From Hyphomicrobiales bacterium (GTDB lineage: Bacteria; Pseudomonadota; Alphaproteobacteria; Rhizobiales; Xanthobacteraceae): 64,000 bases of DNA. Below are positions 25,200 through 32,088 of the stretch, piece by piece. How positions within the stretch are numbered: position 1 is the first letter of the stretch; every line of letters begins with the position of its first letter. The notes below the pieces were generated by a model. That model was not told the origin of the DNA. It saw only the letters and a list, made by a program, of their open reading frames with translations, and searched no databases. The translations under genes were made by a program, and so were the position numbers. The stretch spans positions 1-64,000 of the forward strand of contig JAFKKO010000119.1 of assembly GCA_017305455.1 (NCBI GenBank), written 5' to 3'.

Positions 25200-25928
25200 T
25201 TAGCCTGTCTTCGACAGCTGCTCGTCTTCGGGTGAGGGGATGTAGAGACCCGACATCGCATCGACCCAGCACAGGTGGTCGTGCACCAGTCTGACGCCTT
25301 CGATGTTCTCGGCCGCGACAATCGTCGCCTGCCGGGATCGCTCATCGGCGATCACGCCGCTGAGATGCACGATGCCGTCGCGCACGATCACTTCGAGGTT
25401 GAGTGGACGCCAATCGGCCTTCTCGATCTCGCGAATGATCCGCTCGCGGATGCGGTCGTCGTCGGCGGTGGGATCTGGAATATCGCGCGCGAGGCTTGCC
25501 ACCGCTTGCAGCAGGTTGGACCGCGTCAGAATGCCGACCATGGCGTTGCCGTGCATCACCGGCAGACGCTTGACGTTTTTCTTCTCCATCAGCGCGACGG
25601 CGTCCTCCAGCGTGGCGTCCTCGGATATCGTCACGGGATCGGGCGTCATGACGTCACCCACCTTGCGTCCGTGCTCGCGGACGAAATCGGTGGCGGCCCC
25701 GCCGGGACCGATCAGGAAACTGAGCCAGCGGCCACGCTTTTTGGTGGTGCCGATTTCGCTGCGTCGGATAAAATCACCCTCCGACACGATGCCGACCAGC
25801 TTGCCCGCGTCATCGATCACGGGCAGGCCGCTGATATGCCGCCGCAGCATCAGGTTGGCGGCGTCGAGAATTGACGTTTCGGGAGTGACCGATATGGCCG
25901 GACGACTCATGATCTGATGGGCACGCAT
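25200..25928 (-). CDS. CBS-pair and BON domain protein
   Basis: 242 residues from ATG 25928, which has a strong GGAGGG site 8-9 bp upstream; the open frame extends upstream without homologous features. Two CBS motifs are clear (MSRPAISVTPETSILDAA to GIVSEGDFIRRSE, and MTPDPVTISEDATLEDAV to VGILTRSNLLQAV), forming a Bateman module that usually senses adenine nucleotides. The C-terminal part (IIREIEKADWRPLNLEVIV, GIVHLSGVIADERSRQA) is a BON domain, often a membrane- or ligand-associating module. Such proteins are frequent in hypoxia and stress regulons. A TTGAGCCACATCAA box lies 56 bp upstream of the start, at 25984-25997. Confidence 0.87.
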   Translation of the reverse strand: MRAHQIMSRPAISVTPETSILDAANLMLRRHISGLPVIDDAGKLVGIVSEGDFIRRSEIGTTKKRGRWLSFLIGPGGAATDFVREHGRKVGDVMTPDPVTISEDATLEDAVALMEKKNVKRLPVMHGNAMVGILTRSNLLQAVASLARDIPDPTADDDRIRERIIREIEKADWRPLNLEVIVRDGIVHLSGVIADERSRQATIVAAENIEGVRLVHDHLCWVDAMSGLYIPSPEDEQLSKTG

Positions 25929-25983
25929 GAGAAAATCCCTCCGTTGGATTTTTGAAGTCTGCATGCAGCACGTGGGTAGCCCG

Positions 25984-25997
25984 TTGAGCCACATCAA
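25984..25997 (-). promoter_or_regulatory. FixK/FNR-type box upstream of the CBS-BON gene
   Basis: TTGAGCCACATCAA fits the TTG-N8-CAA palindrome bound by FNR/FixK regulators (TTGAT-N4-ATCAA). If it acts as a class II site (centre at -41.5), transcription would start near 25949, giving a 21-nt leader that still contains the GGAGGG ribosome binding site. The -10 at that spacing would be CAGACT, a weak match. Regulation by FixK is inferred. Confidence 0.6.
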
Positions 25998-26040
25998 GTT
26001 CCGCCGGGAATTGTCAGCCGGGTCGGCCAGCCGCCGCGGT

Positions 26041-27615
26041 TCAGTCGGCGCGCTCGCGATGCCACTCCGCATTCGTCTTGCCGGTTTGGGAAAGGACGGA
26101 CCGGCTGCGCGCCAGCGTATCGTCCGGCGTTCCCGAGGCATCGACGAGGTTCCAGTCGAGCCCGGCAAGATCGTAGCTTTGCTGCTGCCGCGCGACGGCG
26201 GGCGTCGCATCGGATGCATCGCCACTTCGGCCGGCGATGCGCCTAATCCTAGTGTCGAGATCCGCAACCAGAAATATTCCGGCAAAGGGAACGTTCATCG
26301 ACCGGGCGATCTGCGCGATCGCCTGCCGCTCGTCCTCGCGCGCATAGACCGCATCCACGATCACCGAATGGCTCTGATGCAGAATGCGTTCGGCGCTGCG
26401 CGTCAGCGCCTGATAGACTGCGCTCGAATTTCCGGCCTGATAGGCGCTTTCCGGCAGGCGGTCGGTTTCCTCGACGCCGAACAGTTCCTTGCGGATTGTG
26501 TCGGAGCGCAGCACGATCGCGCCCGGAGGTGGCGCGATGCTGCCCGCGAGGCCGCGCGCCAGTACCGATTTTCCGGTGCCGGACAATCCGCCAATGGCGA
26601 CCAGCCGGGGCGGGGCAGGCGCAATCAAGCGGCTCGCCAGCTCGAAATAGCCGGTGGCCTTGCGCAGGATCGCGCCATCCCTGTCATCCGCCTGCGCAAG
26701 GCGGGCAAGAGTGACATTGGCGCGAATGGCCGCGCGTATCGACATCAACAGCGGCAGCAAGGCGAGAGCATCCGAATTGGCGGCGGGCGTTCGCGTGAGA
26801 TATCTGTTGAAGAGACTATTGGCCGCCGCCGCGGACCCGGCATGAATGAGATCCATCAGGACAAAAGCAAGATCGTAGAGCACGTCGATGGAGGCGATCT
26901 GTGCATCGAACTCGATGGCATCGAAGATCACCGGCTTGTCCTCGATCAGCACGATGTTCGCCAGATGCAGATCGCCGTGGCAGCGGCGAACGAACCCCTC
27001 TTTGCCGCGCTGTTCCAGCGAGGATCGCAATCCTGCCAGCGCGGCGCTGCTTTCCTGATCAAGACGATCGATCGCCCCCTTGGGAAACAGTCTGGCGGCG
27101 CGAAAGGCGGCCGTGTTTCCTGCAATGATCGCCGGAATTGACCGGAGCCATGGCTCGGTCGCGGCCACAGGCGCCGCTGCATGCGCGGCTGCAATCAGGT
27201 CGGCGATCTTCACCGCGAGTGCGTGGCTGACAGGGGCGCTTGCGGCGAGGTGGTCGAGAGTTTGCGTCTCGTCGAACCGCGCCATGTCAACCGCCCATTC
27301 GACCGGCTCGCCCACGCCGCCAATGGCAAGCGCGCCGTCGCCCTCGCGCGTGATCGCGACAACGCCGCGATAGATTTGCGGCGCAAACGGGCGATTGATG
27401 GCGATCTCCTGCTCACATGCCCCCTTGCGCCGCTCCAGCGTCGAATAGTCAAGGAACGGATATTTGACAGCTTGTTTGATTTTTAGAGCACGAGACCCTG
27501 CGAGAAAGACATGCGCGGCGTGGGTGTCGATGCGTGTGACGTGGTCCACACCATGGGTCGAGGGATTCGCAAGAAATGCGATCACGTCTTGCTGCATGTT
27601 GCGATCATCGCTCAT
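26041..27615 (-). CDS. Bifunctional aminoglycoside phosphotransferase-like / AAA kinase fusion
   Basis: 524 residues with two modules. Residues 1 to about 325 form an APH-type kinase domain with the Brenner catalytic motif CHGDLHLAN (His213, Asp215, Asn220) and the metal-binding Asp232 in FDAIEFD. Residues about 335-510 form a P-loop kinase with Walker A GLSGTGKS at 343-350 and a substrate-like segment RSDTIRKELFG. This fusion occurs in many proteobacteria, usually beside stress genes; its substrate is unknown and it is not known to confer drug resistance. An internal ATG 18 bp downstream (MQQDVIAF) is an alternative start. It is divergent from hsp20, and the shared 139-bp gap contains a FixK-type box. 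Confidence 0.85.
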   Translation of the reverse strand: MSDDRNMQQDVIAFLANPSTHGVDHVTRIDTHAAHVFLAGSRALKIKQAVKYPFLDYSTLERRKGACEQEIAINRPFAPQIYRGVVAITREGDGALAIGGVGEPVEWAVDMARFDETQTLDHLAASAPVSHALAVKIADLIAAAHAAAPVAATEPWLRSIPAIIAGNTAAFRAARLFPKGAIDRLDQESSAALAGLRSSLEQRGKEGFVRRCHGDLHLANIVLIEDKPVIFDAIEFDAQIASIDVLYDLAFVLMDLIHAGSAAAANSLFNRYLTRTPAANSDALALLPLLMSIRAAIRANVTLARLAQADDRDGAILRKATGYFELASRLIAPAPPRLVAIGGLSGTGKSVLARGLAGSIAPPPGAIVLRSDTIRKELFGVEETDRLPESAYQAGNSSAVYQALTRSAERILHQSHSVIVDAVYAREDERQAIAQIARSMNVPFAGIFLVADLDTRIRRIAGRSGDASDATPAVARQQQSYDLAGLDWNLVDASGTPDDTLARSRSVLSQTGKTNAEWHRERAD

Positions 27616-27679
27616 CTCGTACGATCTCTGGAACAGAGGAACACAGCTGACAAGGTTAGTTCAGGGAACCCTGCCAAGC

Positions 27680-27693
27680 TTGAGCCCAATCAA
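27680..27693. promoter_or_regulatory. FixK/FNR-type box between the kinase fusion and hsp20
   Basis: TTGAGCCCAATCAA fits TTGAT-N4-ATCAA with one mismatch. Rightwards, a TAGAAA hexamer at 27716-27721 stands about 29 bp from the box centre, the class II FNR/FixK spacing, predicting a start near 27728 for hsp20. Leftwards, TAACCT (27658-27653, minus strand) is at nearly the same distance, so the box could serve both divergent genes. The left edge also reads CTTGAG, close to a heat-shock -35. Confidence 0.65.
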
Positions 27694-27721
27694 TTTCTTT
27701 GCCACAGAGCGGGCCTAGAAA

Positions 27722-27754
27722 ATCCTCGTTGAAAACCTCAACGGAGGATATGCC
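27722..27754 (+). promoter_or_regulatory. Candidate RNA thermometer masking the hsp20 ribosome binding site
   Basis: The leader folds into a simple hairpin. ATCCTC (27722-27727) pairs with GAGGAT (27744-27749), and GTTG (27728-27731) pairs with CAAC (27739-27742), leaving G27743 bulged and a 7-nt loop. The 3' arm holds the GGAGG ribosome binding site of the small heat-shock gene, whose ATG is at 27755. Small heat-shock genes of rhizobia commonly carry ROSE-type thermometers with a bulged G next to the masked site. This one is shorter than a full ROSE element. Confidence 0.6.
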
Positions 27755-28222
27755 ATGAAGTCGCTTATCCCAGTCAATCAGGATCGTTCTCTTCTTCGCC
27801 GTGATCTCAATCCCTTCACGGCATTGCAGCAGGAAATCGACCGTCTGTTCGATGGCTTCACCCGGAACCTTGCCGGCGGCATGACGCAGGCGCTCGTTCC
27901 CAGCATGGATGTCAGCGAAACCGACAAGGAAATCGAGATCACGGCCGAGTTGCCGGGTCTCGAGGAGAAAGACGTGCAACTTAATGTTGCCGACAATCAC
28001 CTGACCATTCGCGGTGAGAAGAAGAATCTGCGTGAGGAGAAAGACAAGGACTATCGTCTTGTCGAACGAAGCTACGGGTCATTCTCGCGCACGATCGAGT
28101 TGCCGGCGGGAGTCGACGCCGATGCCATCAAGGCGACGATTTCGAAAGGTGTGCTGAAAGTCACCGTACCGAAACCGGCGCCGGCGCTCGCCAAGAAAAT
28201 CGAGGTCAAGACAGCAGCCTGA
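27755..28222 (+). CDS. Hsp20/alpha-crystallin family small heat-shock protein
   Basis: 155-residue cytoplasmic holdase chaperone. The N-terminal arm (RRDLNPFTALQQEIDRLFDGF) is followed by an alpha-crystallin domain at about residues 47-145 (VSETDKEIEITAELPG, DNHLTIRGEKK, YGSFSRTIELPAGVD, GVLKVTVPKP). The length and N-terminus fit class A bacterial Hsp20 proteins, which bind unfolding proteins during heat or other stress. The ribosome binding site GGAGG is 7 bp from ATG 27755 and is enclosed in a hairpin. A FixK-type box lies upstream and a strong terminator hairpin follows at 28236. The neighbours are stress and low-oxygen type genes. Confidence 0.93.
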   Translation: MKSLIPVNQDRSLLRRDLNPFTALQQEIDRLFDGFTRNLAGGMTQALVPSMDVSETDKEIEITAELPGLEEKDVQLNVADNHLTIRGEKKNLREEKDKDYRLVERSYGSFSRTIELPAGVDADAIKATISKGVLKVTVPKPAPALAKKIEVKTAA

Positions 28223-28235
28223 TCTCGATAAACTC

Positions 28236-28268
28236 CGCGCGCCGTGGTTTCGCGGCGCGCGTCTTTGT
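28236..28268 (+). terminator. Rho-independent terminator after hsp20
   Basis: The perfect 9-bp stem CGCGCGCCG/CGGCGCGCG with an 8-nt loop (28236-28261) is followed by TCTTTGTT. It begins 14 bp after the hsp20 stop codon and separates that gene from the Mla operon promoter. Confidence 0.75.
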
Positions 28269-28334
28269 TATGGCGTCGCGGCGGTCGGGTCCACTCGACC
28301 CGCTCCCAGCCCACGGCGTCCTTCCTCACGACGC

Positions 28335-28348
28335 TTGACGTAGGTCAA
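28335..28348 (+). promoter_or_regulatory. FixK/FNR-type box upstream of the Mla-type operon
   Basis: TTGACGTAGGTCAA fits TTG-N8-CAA with a fully symmetric TTGAC/GTCAA. A TTAAAT -10 hexamer at 28370-28375 lies about 29 bp from the centre, the class II activator spacing, giving a start near 28382 and a 22-nt leader to GTG 28405. Regulation by FixK or FNR is inferred. Confidence 0.6.
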
Positions 28349-28404
28349 CACGTTTCTCGCCGCCGCTCCTTAAATGATCGGATTGCGGCGCGAGGGACAG
28401 TTTC

Positions 28405-29541
28405 GTGGCTACTGAACCCGTTCTCGACATCGTCAACATGGAAGGCGGCACCGAACTGCGGCCCTCTGGCGCGTGGACAACTGCTCACTCCGAAACACTT
28501 GAATCGCTTTACCGTCACGCCGAGCCTCAAGTGAGTGACAAGGCGGTTCTGACGGTGGATATGACGCGCCTCCGCGAGATCGATACGCTCGGGGCGTGGC
28601 TGCTGGAAAAGCTCTCGCGCCGGGCACAGGCCGCGGGGCGGGTGTCCCGCATTGTCGGGATGTCCGAACGTTACGCCGGGCTGGTCGCGGAGGTAGGGCA
28701 GGTCAATCGTCACGCGCCGTCAGCGAAAGAAAGCGTCAATCCGGTCGTCGGGTTTCTTGACCGGATCGGCCGTGCCGCGTTGTCCGCCTTGCAGGATCTC
28801 GGTGTTTTTCTGCAGATGCTGGGCGCGCTCGGCATCGCGTTGCTGCGGGTGGCGCTGCACCCGCGCTCGCTACGGCTGACCTCGCTGGCTTATCAAATTC
28901 ACCGGATCGGCTGGCAGGCGATTCCGATCGTAGCCCTGATCACCTTTCTGATCGGCGCGATCATTGCGCAGCAGGGCATTTTCCATTTCCGCAAGTTCGG
29001 CGCAGATTCCTATGTCGTCGATATGGTCGGCATTCTGGTGCTGCGCGAGATCGGCGTCCTGATCGTGGCGATCATGGTCGCGGGCCGCTCCGGCAGCGCC
29101 TACACAGCCGAACTCGGTTCGATGAAGATGCGTGAGGAGATCGACGCGCTTTCGACCATGGGGCTCGATCCGACCGAGGTGCTGGTGCTGCCCCGCGTGG
29201 TGGCGCTGGTCTGTTCGCTGCCGATTCTGACGTTCATCGGCGCGATGTCGGCGCTGTATGGCGGTGGCCTTGTTGCCTGGCTTTACGGTGGCATGAGTCC
29301 GGCGATTTTCATCGCCCGTCTGCATGAAGCCGTGTCGGTGACGCATTTCGAGGTCGGCATGATCAAGGCGCCGTTCATGGCGCTGGTGATCGGCATCATC
29401 GCCTGCAGCGAGGGCCTGCGAGTGAAGGGCAGCGCGGAATCGCTTGGCCGGCAGACCACCACCTCCGTTGTCAAGTCGATCTTCGTCGTCATCGTCCTTG
29501 ACGGATTGTTCGCCGTGTTCTTCGCCTCGATCGGGATGTAG
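28405..29541 (+). CDS. MlaE-type ABC permease with N-terminal STAS-like domain
   Basis: 378 residues from GTG 28405 (AGGG ribosome binding site at 28393). Residues 1 to about 100 resemble a STAS/MlaB domain (LTVDMTRLREIDTLGAWLL, preceded by a GAWTTAHSETL strand-helix). Residues about 130-378 are an MlaE/YrbE permease with the family segments RIGWQAIPIVALITFLIGAI, ILVLREIGVL and AGRSGSAYTAELGSMKMREE and a final helix pair. In the Mla system the STAS protein MlaB regulates the ABC complex; here it is fused to the permease. It should form the inner-membrane core of a phospholipid or lipid transporter with the ATPase starting 2 bp downstream. Confidence 0.87.
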   Translation: MATEPVLDIVNMEGGTELRPSGAWTTAHSETLESLYRHAEPQVSDKAVLTVDMTRLREIDTLGAWLLEKLSRRAQAAGRVSRIVGMSERYAGLVAEVGQVNRHAPSAKESVNPVVGFLDRIGRAALSALQDLGVFLQMLGALGIALLRVALHPRSLRLTSLAYQIHRIGWQAIPIVALITFLIGAIIAQQGIFHFRKFGADSYVVDMVGILVLREIGVLIVAIMVAGRSGSAYTAELGSMKMREEIDALSTMGLDPTEVLVLPRVVALVCSLPILTFIGAMSALYGGGLVAWLYGGMSPAIFIARLHEAVSVTHFEVGMIKAPFMALVIGIIACSEGLRVKGSAESLGRQTTTSVVKSIFVVIVLDGLFAVFFASIGM

Positions 29542-29543
29542 AG

Positions 29544-30323
29544 ATGGCGGAAACGGACATCTCCCATGCGATCCGTGTCAGCGATCTTGTTGTCGGTTTC
29601 GGGCGACAGATCGTGCTTGATCATCTGTCGCTGGATGTGCGCAAGGGCGAGATTCTCGGCCTGGTCGGCGCATCGGGCGGCGGCAAGTCGGTGCTGATGC
29701 GTACCATCATCGGCCTGATCCCCAAACGCAGCGGGCGGATTGAAGTCATGGGTGTCGAGATCGGCACCACGCACGACAGCAAGACCCAGGCCGCTGCCGG
29801 TAAGTGGGGCATCATGTTTCAGCAGGGCGCGCTGTTCTCCTCGCTCACCGTTCGCCAGAACATCCAGTTTCCGATGCGCGAAAGCCTTGTGATGTCGCAG
29901 GAGTTGATGGATGAGATCGCCAACGCCAAGCTCGAAATGGTCGGCTTGTCGGTTAACGATGGCGACAAATTCCCCTCCCAGCTTTCCGGCGGCATGACCA
30001 AGCGCGTGGCGCTGGCGCGGGCGCTCGCGCTCGATCCGGCGATTGTATTTCTCGACGAGCCGACATCGGGGCTGGACCCGATCTCCGCCGGAGACTTCGA
30101 CGAATTGATCCGCACCTTGCAGCAAACGCTGGGGCTCACCGTATTCATGGTCACGCATGACCTCGCCAGTATCAAAACGGTGTGCGACCGCATCGCGGCC
30201 CTCGCCGAGGGCAGGATTGTTGCGCTCGGTTCGATGCAGGGGGTGCTGCGCTCCGAACATCCCTGGGTCCGGGCGTATTTCCACGGCAAGCGTTCGCAAA
30301 TGCTGCAACCAATGGAAGGCTAG
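29544..30323 (+). CDS. MlaF-type ABC transporter ATP-binding protein
   Basis: 259-residue ABC ATPase of the MlaF/Ttg2A type. Walker A is GASGGGKS at 42-49, the signature LSGGMTKRVALARAL, and Walker B IVFLDEPTSGLDP with downstream switch His in FMVTHDLAS. The M in place of Q in the signature (LSGGM) is usual for this family. It energises lipid movement by the MlaE permease, whose gene ends 2 bp upstream, and the MlaD-type gene begins 6 bp downstream. All three are surely one transcript. Confidence 0.9.
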   Translation: MAETDISHAIRVSDLVVGFGRQIVLDHLSLDVRKGEILGLVGASGGGKSVLMRTIIGLIPKRSGRIEVMGVEIGTTHDSKTQAAAGKWGIMFQQGALFSSLTVRQNIQFPMRESLVMSQELMDEIANAKLEMVGLSVNDGDKFPSQLSGGMTKRVALARALALDPAIVFLDEPTSGLDPISAGDFDELIRTLQQTLGLTVFMVTHDLASIKTVCDRIAALAEGRIVALGSMQGVLRSEHPWVRAYFHGKRSQMLQPMEG

Positions 30324-30329
30324 GCAATC

Positions 30330-31442
30330 ATGGAAACCCGCGCTCCATTCGTCATCGTGGGAGCCTTCATTCTCGCGGCCATCGCGGCGGTCTTCGGCTT
30401 TGTCTACTGGCTGAACAACACCGGCGGCCTCGGCGCGCGAACGTCCTACAACATCCAGTTCAGCGGCCCGGTGCCCGGCCTTCTGGTCGGCGCCGCTGTG
30501 CTGTTCAACGGCATTCGTGTCGGCGAGGTGACGAGTCTGGCGCTCGCCGCCGACAGTCCGCGCAAGGTCAACGCGGTGATTGCGGTCTTGCCGGATACCC
30601 CGGTGCGCGCCGACACCAAGGTCGGTTTGGATTTTCAAGGCCTGACGGGCGTGCCCGTCGTCGCGCTGGAGGGCGGCGCGCAGCTTGCGGCGTCCGGGCC
30701 GGTGCCAACCCTGATCGCGGAGCCCGGCGCCGGGCAGAGCATGACGCAGGCGGCGCGCGACGCGCTGCGGCGAGTGGATACGATCCTCGCGGACAATGCC
30801 GAACCGCTGCAAAGCACGATCGCCAATCTGAAGACATTCTCCGATGGATTGGCGCGCAACACCGGCAAGCTCGACAATATCGTTGCCGGTCTTGAGCGGA
30901 TGACCGGCGGCGGTCCTGCGGCGGCGCCGAAGATCGTTTATGATCTGACATTGCCCAAGCAGCGCGCCACGGCGCCGCGGCAACTCAAGGGCCAGCTTGT
31001 GCTGGCGGATCCGTCCGCCATTCTGATGTTCGACACCCAGCGCATTCTGGTGACGCCGCCGGGTGGCGATGCGTCGGCCTTTGCCGATGTTCAATGGGGT
31101 GACAGCATTCCCAAACTGGTGCAGGCGAAACTGCTGCAAAGCTTTGAGAACGACAACGTGACACCGTCTCCGGCCCGCGAGATCGATGGCATCGAGGCCG
31201 ACTATCGGTTGCTGGTCGAAATCCGCACGTTCCAGATCGCGCTTGGCGATCAGCCGCGCGCCGAGATCGGCTTGTCCGCGAAAATTCTCGGCAAGGACGG
31301 GCATGTCGTTGCCGCGCGCAGCTTCGAGGACAAGCGCGCGCTCGCCGAGAGCAATGGGCCGGCTGCGGTGAAGGCTTTCAGCGAGGCTTTCAGCACTGTG
31401 GCATCGAATCTTGTGGGATGGACCGGCGAGATTCTCAGATAG
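30330..31442 (+). CDS. MCE/MlaD protein fused to an ABC auxiliary (PqiC-like) domain
   Basis: 370 residues. An N-terminal membrane anchor (about residues 7-28, FVIVGAFILAAIAAVFGFVY) is followed by one MCE/MlaD domain at about 38-120 (NIQFSGPVPGLLVGAAVLFN, then GLTGVPVVALEGG) that should form a periplasmic hexameric ring binding lipid. A helical stretch to about 200 ends in a Gly/Pro-rich linker. Residues about 208-370 match the ABC-type transport auxiliary domain seen in the lipoprotein PqiC (YDLTLP, WGDSIPKLVQAKLLQSFEND, DYRLLVEIRTFQ, AFSEAFSTVASNLVGW). In most systems that domain is a separate outer-membrane lipoprotein; here it has no lipobox of its own and is tethered to the MCE subunit. 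Confidence 0.85.
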   Translation: METRAPFVIVGAFILAAIAAVFGFVYWLNNTGGLGARTSYNIQFSGPVPGLLVGAAVLFNGIRVGEVTSLALAADSPRKVNAVIAVLPDTPVRADTKVGLDFQGLTGVPVVALEGGAQLAASGPVPTLIAEPGAGQSMTQAARDALRRVDTILADNAEPLQSTIANLKTFSDGLARNTGKLDNIVAGLERMTGGGPAAAPKIVYDLTLPKQRATAPRQLKGQLVLADPSAILMFDTQRILVTPPGGDASAFADVQWGDSIPKLVQAKLLQSFENDNVTPSPAREIDGIEADYRLLVEIRTFQIALGDQPRAEIGLSAKILGKDGHVVAARSFEDKRALAESNGPAAVKAFSEAFSTVASNLVGWTGEILR

Positions 31443-31472
31443 CGCGTGCCGGTGGCAAGCTCTTGCCGAACG

Positions 31473-31931
31473 TCAGATATTTCGAGCCGGCGCCACCGAA
31501 GCGACGGTAATATCGATTTTCTGGGTTTCGGAACGGCCGTTGGTGTAGCTCACCACCACGGTGACGGCGTCGTTGCCGACGAAATTCGCCTTCGACCGAT
31601 AGATCGCGACAAAGGCGGGCACCTCCAGCGCCATGCAGTGCTTGTAGTTGGTCAGCGAAATCTTGGCGCGCTTGACGGTCGTGATCCCGTTCGCCGGCGG
31701 TGTCAGCAACCGGATCGAGGGCAGGGTCCCCGAACTGCAATCGGGCTGCACGTTGAGATAGACGCCGATGCGGATATCCTTGCCGGTCTGGCCTTTTGCC
31801 GTGCGATGCACGGTCTGATCCTGGGCAAAGCCGGCTGTCCCGCCCGACAGCATCACAAGCGCTGCCACACCCGTTTTCACAAACGAAAAGGTGTTCGGCT
31901 TGGCGATGCTGCAATAGGTGAAGCGAGACAT
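31473..31931 (-). CDS. Exported protein of unknown function
   Basis: 152 residues. An N-region of about 20 residues precedes a hydrophobic stretch VAALVMLSGGTAGFA, a probable signal peptide with cleavage after GFA. The mature part is short and mainly beta-stranded in appearance (IRIGVYLNVQPDCSSGTLPS, KRAKISLTNYKHCMALEVPA, AVTVVVSYTNGRSETQK), with two cysteines that could form a disulfide. I do not recognise a characterised family. It is convergent with the Mla-type operon (30 bp between stops) and sits alone between it and the haem genes. Confidence 0.6.
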   Translation of the reverse strand: MSRFTYCSIAKPNTFSFVKTGVAALVMLSGGTAGFAQDQTVHRTAKGQTGKDIRIGVYLNVQPDCSSGTLPSIRLLTPPANGITTVKRAKISLTNYKHCMALEVPAFVAIYRSKANFVGNDAVTVVVSYTNGRSETQKIDITVASVAPARNI

Positions 31932-32088
31932 GGGGGTACCGGACTAGGCTTACCGCGACCACAGTCTGTGCCGCCGAGCGGCAGGCGCGCGATCGTCGGC
32001 CTGCGCGCACTATAATCTTGGTTCGATTGTAAATCCTAGGCGGGAAACGGCGCTGCGGCACACTGCCCACAGGTGTCATGGCCGGGCG

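Noticed and set aside
26041-27615. Aminoglycoside resistance gene
   Set aside because: The APH-like domain is fused to a P-loop kinase in a family not associated with drug resistance; context is stress genes.
29283-31304. Antisense open frame (673 codons) across the Mla-type operon
   Set aside because: Crosses three well-supported genes and is His/Arg-rich without recognisable domains.
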